This document shows, in pieces, positions 62,962 to 64,000 of a DNA stretch of 64,000 bases. Position numbers and translations under genes: made by a program. Positions within the stretch are counted from its first letter, which is position 1. Each line of letters starts with the position of its first letter. This stretch comes from Gudongella sp964575895 (GTDB lineage Bacteria; Bacillota; Clostridia; Tissierellales; Tissierellaceae), in contig CAZNTE010000010.1 of the NCBI GenBank assembly GCA_964575895.1, forward strand, positions 27,910 through 91,909. The letters are read 5' to 3'. The notes under the pieces are model-generated. The model ran no database searches and had not been told where the DNA came from. It worked only from the letters and a program-made list of their open reading frames with translations.

Positions 62962-63192
62962 ATGAAAGTACAAGTCAAGCTGTTCGCCACCTTCAGGAAC
63001 GGACGGTGGAAAGTGCAGGAATTTGAGTACTTACACGATATTCCAGTATCCACAGTACTGAAAGACTTATCATTATCTGAAGAAGATGTTGGTATGGTTT
63101 TGGTGAACGGAATTCACAAAACAACTAACAACCAGTTACATGATCATGATGTTCTAGCTTTAGTTCCACAGTATAAACCCATTCACCATTAA
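62962..63192 (+). CDS. MoaD/ThiS-like small protein lacking a C-terminal GG
   Basis: A 76-residue beta-grasp protein. VQVKLFATFRNGRWKVQEFE, VSTVLKDLSLSEEDVGMVLV and HDVLALVPQYKP follow the MoaD/ThiS fold. True sulfur carriers end in Gly-Gly, but this one ends YKPIHH, so it cannot act as a standard sulfur carrier by that route. It may be a ubiquitin-like modifier remnant or a protein-binding domain. GAAAGGTG ribosome site; the ATG at 62962 is the best-placed start. Confidence 0.7.
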   Translation: MKVQVKLFATFRNGRWKVQEFEYLHDIPVSTVLKDLSLSEEDVGMVLVNGIHKTTNNQLHDHDVLALVPQYKPIHH

Positions 63193-63243
63193 AGCGTAAC
63201 ATCAAAGGAATAAAGATGGTCTTTATCCCTAAAAGTATCTTAT

Positions 63244-63277
63244 GAGTGCAGATCTATTTGATTTGTACTCTTTTTTT
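63244..63277 (+). terminator. terminator after the MoaD-like gene
   Basis: An 11-bp stem with two G-U pairs (63244-63254 with 63260-63270, 5-base loop) followed by TTTTTTT. Confidence 0.85.
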
Positions 63278-63388
63278 GTAAAATATTACCATAACATATA
63301 ATAAAATTGGGTAAATATATAACAAAGATTACCAACTAAGTGAGGATTTAAAGGTATAAGAATTTGTATACTAGAAGGAGACCTTATC

Positions 63389-63844
63389 ATGGGAAGTCAA
63401 TCAATACTTAAAAAGATTCTGTCAGGAATAGTGATAGTTGGAGGTGGATATTTATTATTTAATTTAGGGTTTATGCTAGCTGCATTTGTCATAAATGGAT
63501 CCATGAAGCTAATGGGAATGTCTGAAACTGATTCGCCACCATTACTTGGAATGATAATATTTGTTACTTTAATAATATTTATCTTCTGGAAAGTTTTTAC
63601 ATCCAAACTTAATCCTACTATAAAGGCAACATTTTATTCATTGGTACTTATGGTATTCCTTGTATTACTGGGAATTACTTTATATGAGTTACCAAAATAT
63701 CATGTACTTGGAATAGGGGGAGCGTTTATAGCTTTTGTATTATATTTACTTAATAGAAAGAAACTGGCATGGCAATACTATTTTGCAACCCTGTATGTAA
63801 GTATATTAGGAGCTTACATAGTCCTTAAAGATGTTGTGATTTAG
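63389..63844 (+). CDS. small integral membrane protein
   Basis: A 151-residue hydrophobic protein with about four or five membrane helices (near 10-35, 50-70, 77-97, 103-118 and 124-148). No known family was recognised. GAAGGAG ribosome site upstream. It is followed after 18 bases by a tiny membrane protein gene, so the two may act together. Confidence 0.65.
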   Translation: MGSQSILKKILSGIVIVGGGYLLFNLGFMLAAFVINGSMKLMGMSETDSPPLLGMIIFVTLIIFIFWKVFTSKLNPTIKATFYSLVLMVFLVLLGITLYELPKYHVLGIGGAFIAFVLYLLNRKKLAWQYYFATLYVSILGAYIVLKDVVI

Positions 63845-63862
63845 GGTAAGGAGGGTTATCCA

Positions 63863-63970
63863 ATGAGAATATTTCCTGTAACAAAATTGGGGGAAGTAGT
63901 ATTGTTTCTTGCAGTAGTTGGCATTATAGTCCTTCCAGTTTTTCTATTATTTATCAAAATCTCTTGGTAA
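63863..63970 (+). CDS. 35-residue single-helix membrane protein
   Basis: A short gene with a strong GGAGGG ribosome site 7 bases before the ATG. The product begins MRIFPVTKLGEVVLF and continues as one hydrophobic helix (about 11-32), ending IKISW. Strong initiation signals and the close distance to the upstream membrane protein gene support it as real. No family known. Confidence 0.6.
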   Translation: MRIFPVTKLGEVVLFLAVVGIIVLPVFLLFIKISW

Positions 63971-64000
63971 GAATACTCCTTCCTCTGTAGGTAGGAGATG

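Noticed and set aside
1..64000. CRISPR arrays, prophage genes and sigma-54 (-24/-12) promoters
   Set aside because: I looked for regular short repeats, phage structural genes and TGGCAC-N5-TTGC elements and found none I could support.

Overview
The window comes from a low-GC, anaerobic, amino-acid-fermenting member of the Firmicutes, most like the Tissierellia/Clostridia. The evidence is AT-rich codon use, strong AGGAGG-type ribosome sites, UGA used as selenocysteine in a glycine reductase operon, a K+-type membrane pyrophosphatase, a clostridial glycolytic operon led by a CggR-type repressor, and RpoN, SmpB and tmRNA of Firmicute type. The lineage is inferred from gene content. No rRNA or tRNA gene was recognised.

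Layout. 1-3.6 kb: end of a MATE exporter, a convergent DUF1667 gene, MgtC/SapB, a cyclophilin and a QueG-like Fe-S protein. 3.7-8.7 kb: a decayed IS transposase, a PhoB/PhoR-like two-component pair, thymidine kinase, and a minus-strand PadR-DUF1700-DUF4097 operon. 8.8-14.7 kb: rodA, queG, kbl, a DUF503 gene, nth and vanW. 14.7-18.2 kb: a cobalamin riboswitch controlling a B12-type ABC transporter whose ATPase has an extra C-terminal domain. 18.3-21.3 kb: HAD phosphatase, trmL and a Na/Pi cotransporter. 21.5-29.7 kb: a strong promoter, a tandem glycine riboswitch and the glycine reductase operon trxB-trxA-grdE-grdA-grdA-grdB-grdC-grdD, with three in-frame Sec UGA codons and a nearly identical duplication of grdA. 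29.7-38.3 kb: rpoN, then cggR-gap-pgk-tpiA-gpmI-eno with a recognisable CggR-type operator. 38.3-41.3 kb: znuACB and a zur/fur gene. 41.4-50.4 kb: secG, hppA, a hydrolase, a membrane-tethered Mur ligase, ddl, rnr, smpB and ssrA. 50.6-50.9 kb: a promoter- and terminator-bounded structured RNA that I could not name with confidence. 51-64 kb is more accessory: a BlaI/M56 regulator pair with two matched operators, gene remnants, small hypothetical proteins, a DEAD-box helicase, an alpha/beta hydrolase broken by one ochre stop, an MBL-fold protein, a GyrI-like protein, an MFS exporter overlapping its ArsR-type regulator, and small membrane and ubiquitin-like proteins.

How the genes work together. 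The glycine reductase operon makes all the substrate-specific and shared subunits that convert glycine to acetyl phosphate, with thioredoxin and its reductase as electron donors; the riboswitch ties expression to glycine. The glycolytic operon runs from glyceraldehyde-3-phosphate to phosphoenolpyruvate. hppA recovers pyrophosphate energy as an ion gradient. smpB-ssrA-rnr form a trans-translation and RNA-decay cluster. The points most worth a second look are the unnamed structured RNA at 50.6-50.9 kb, the perfect grdA duplication, the paired BlaI-type operators with a non-penicillin-binding M56 sensor, the BtuD fusion domain, and the hydrolase with the in-frame TAA.
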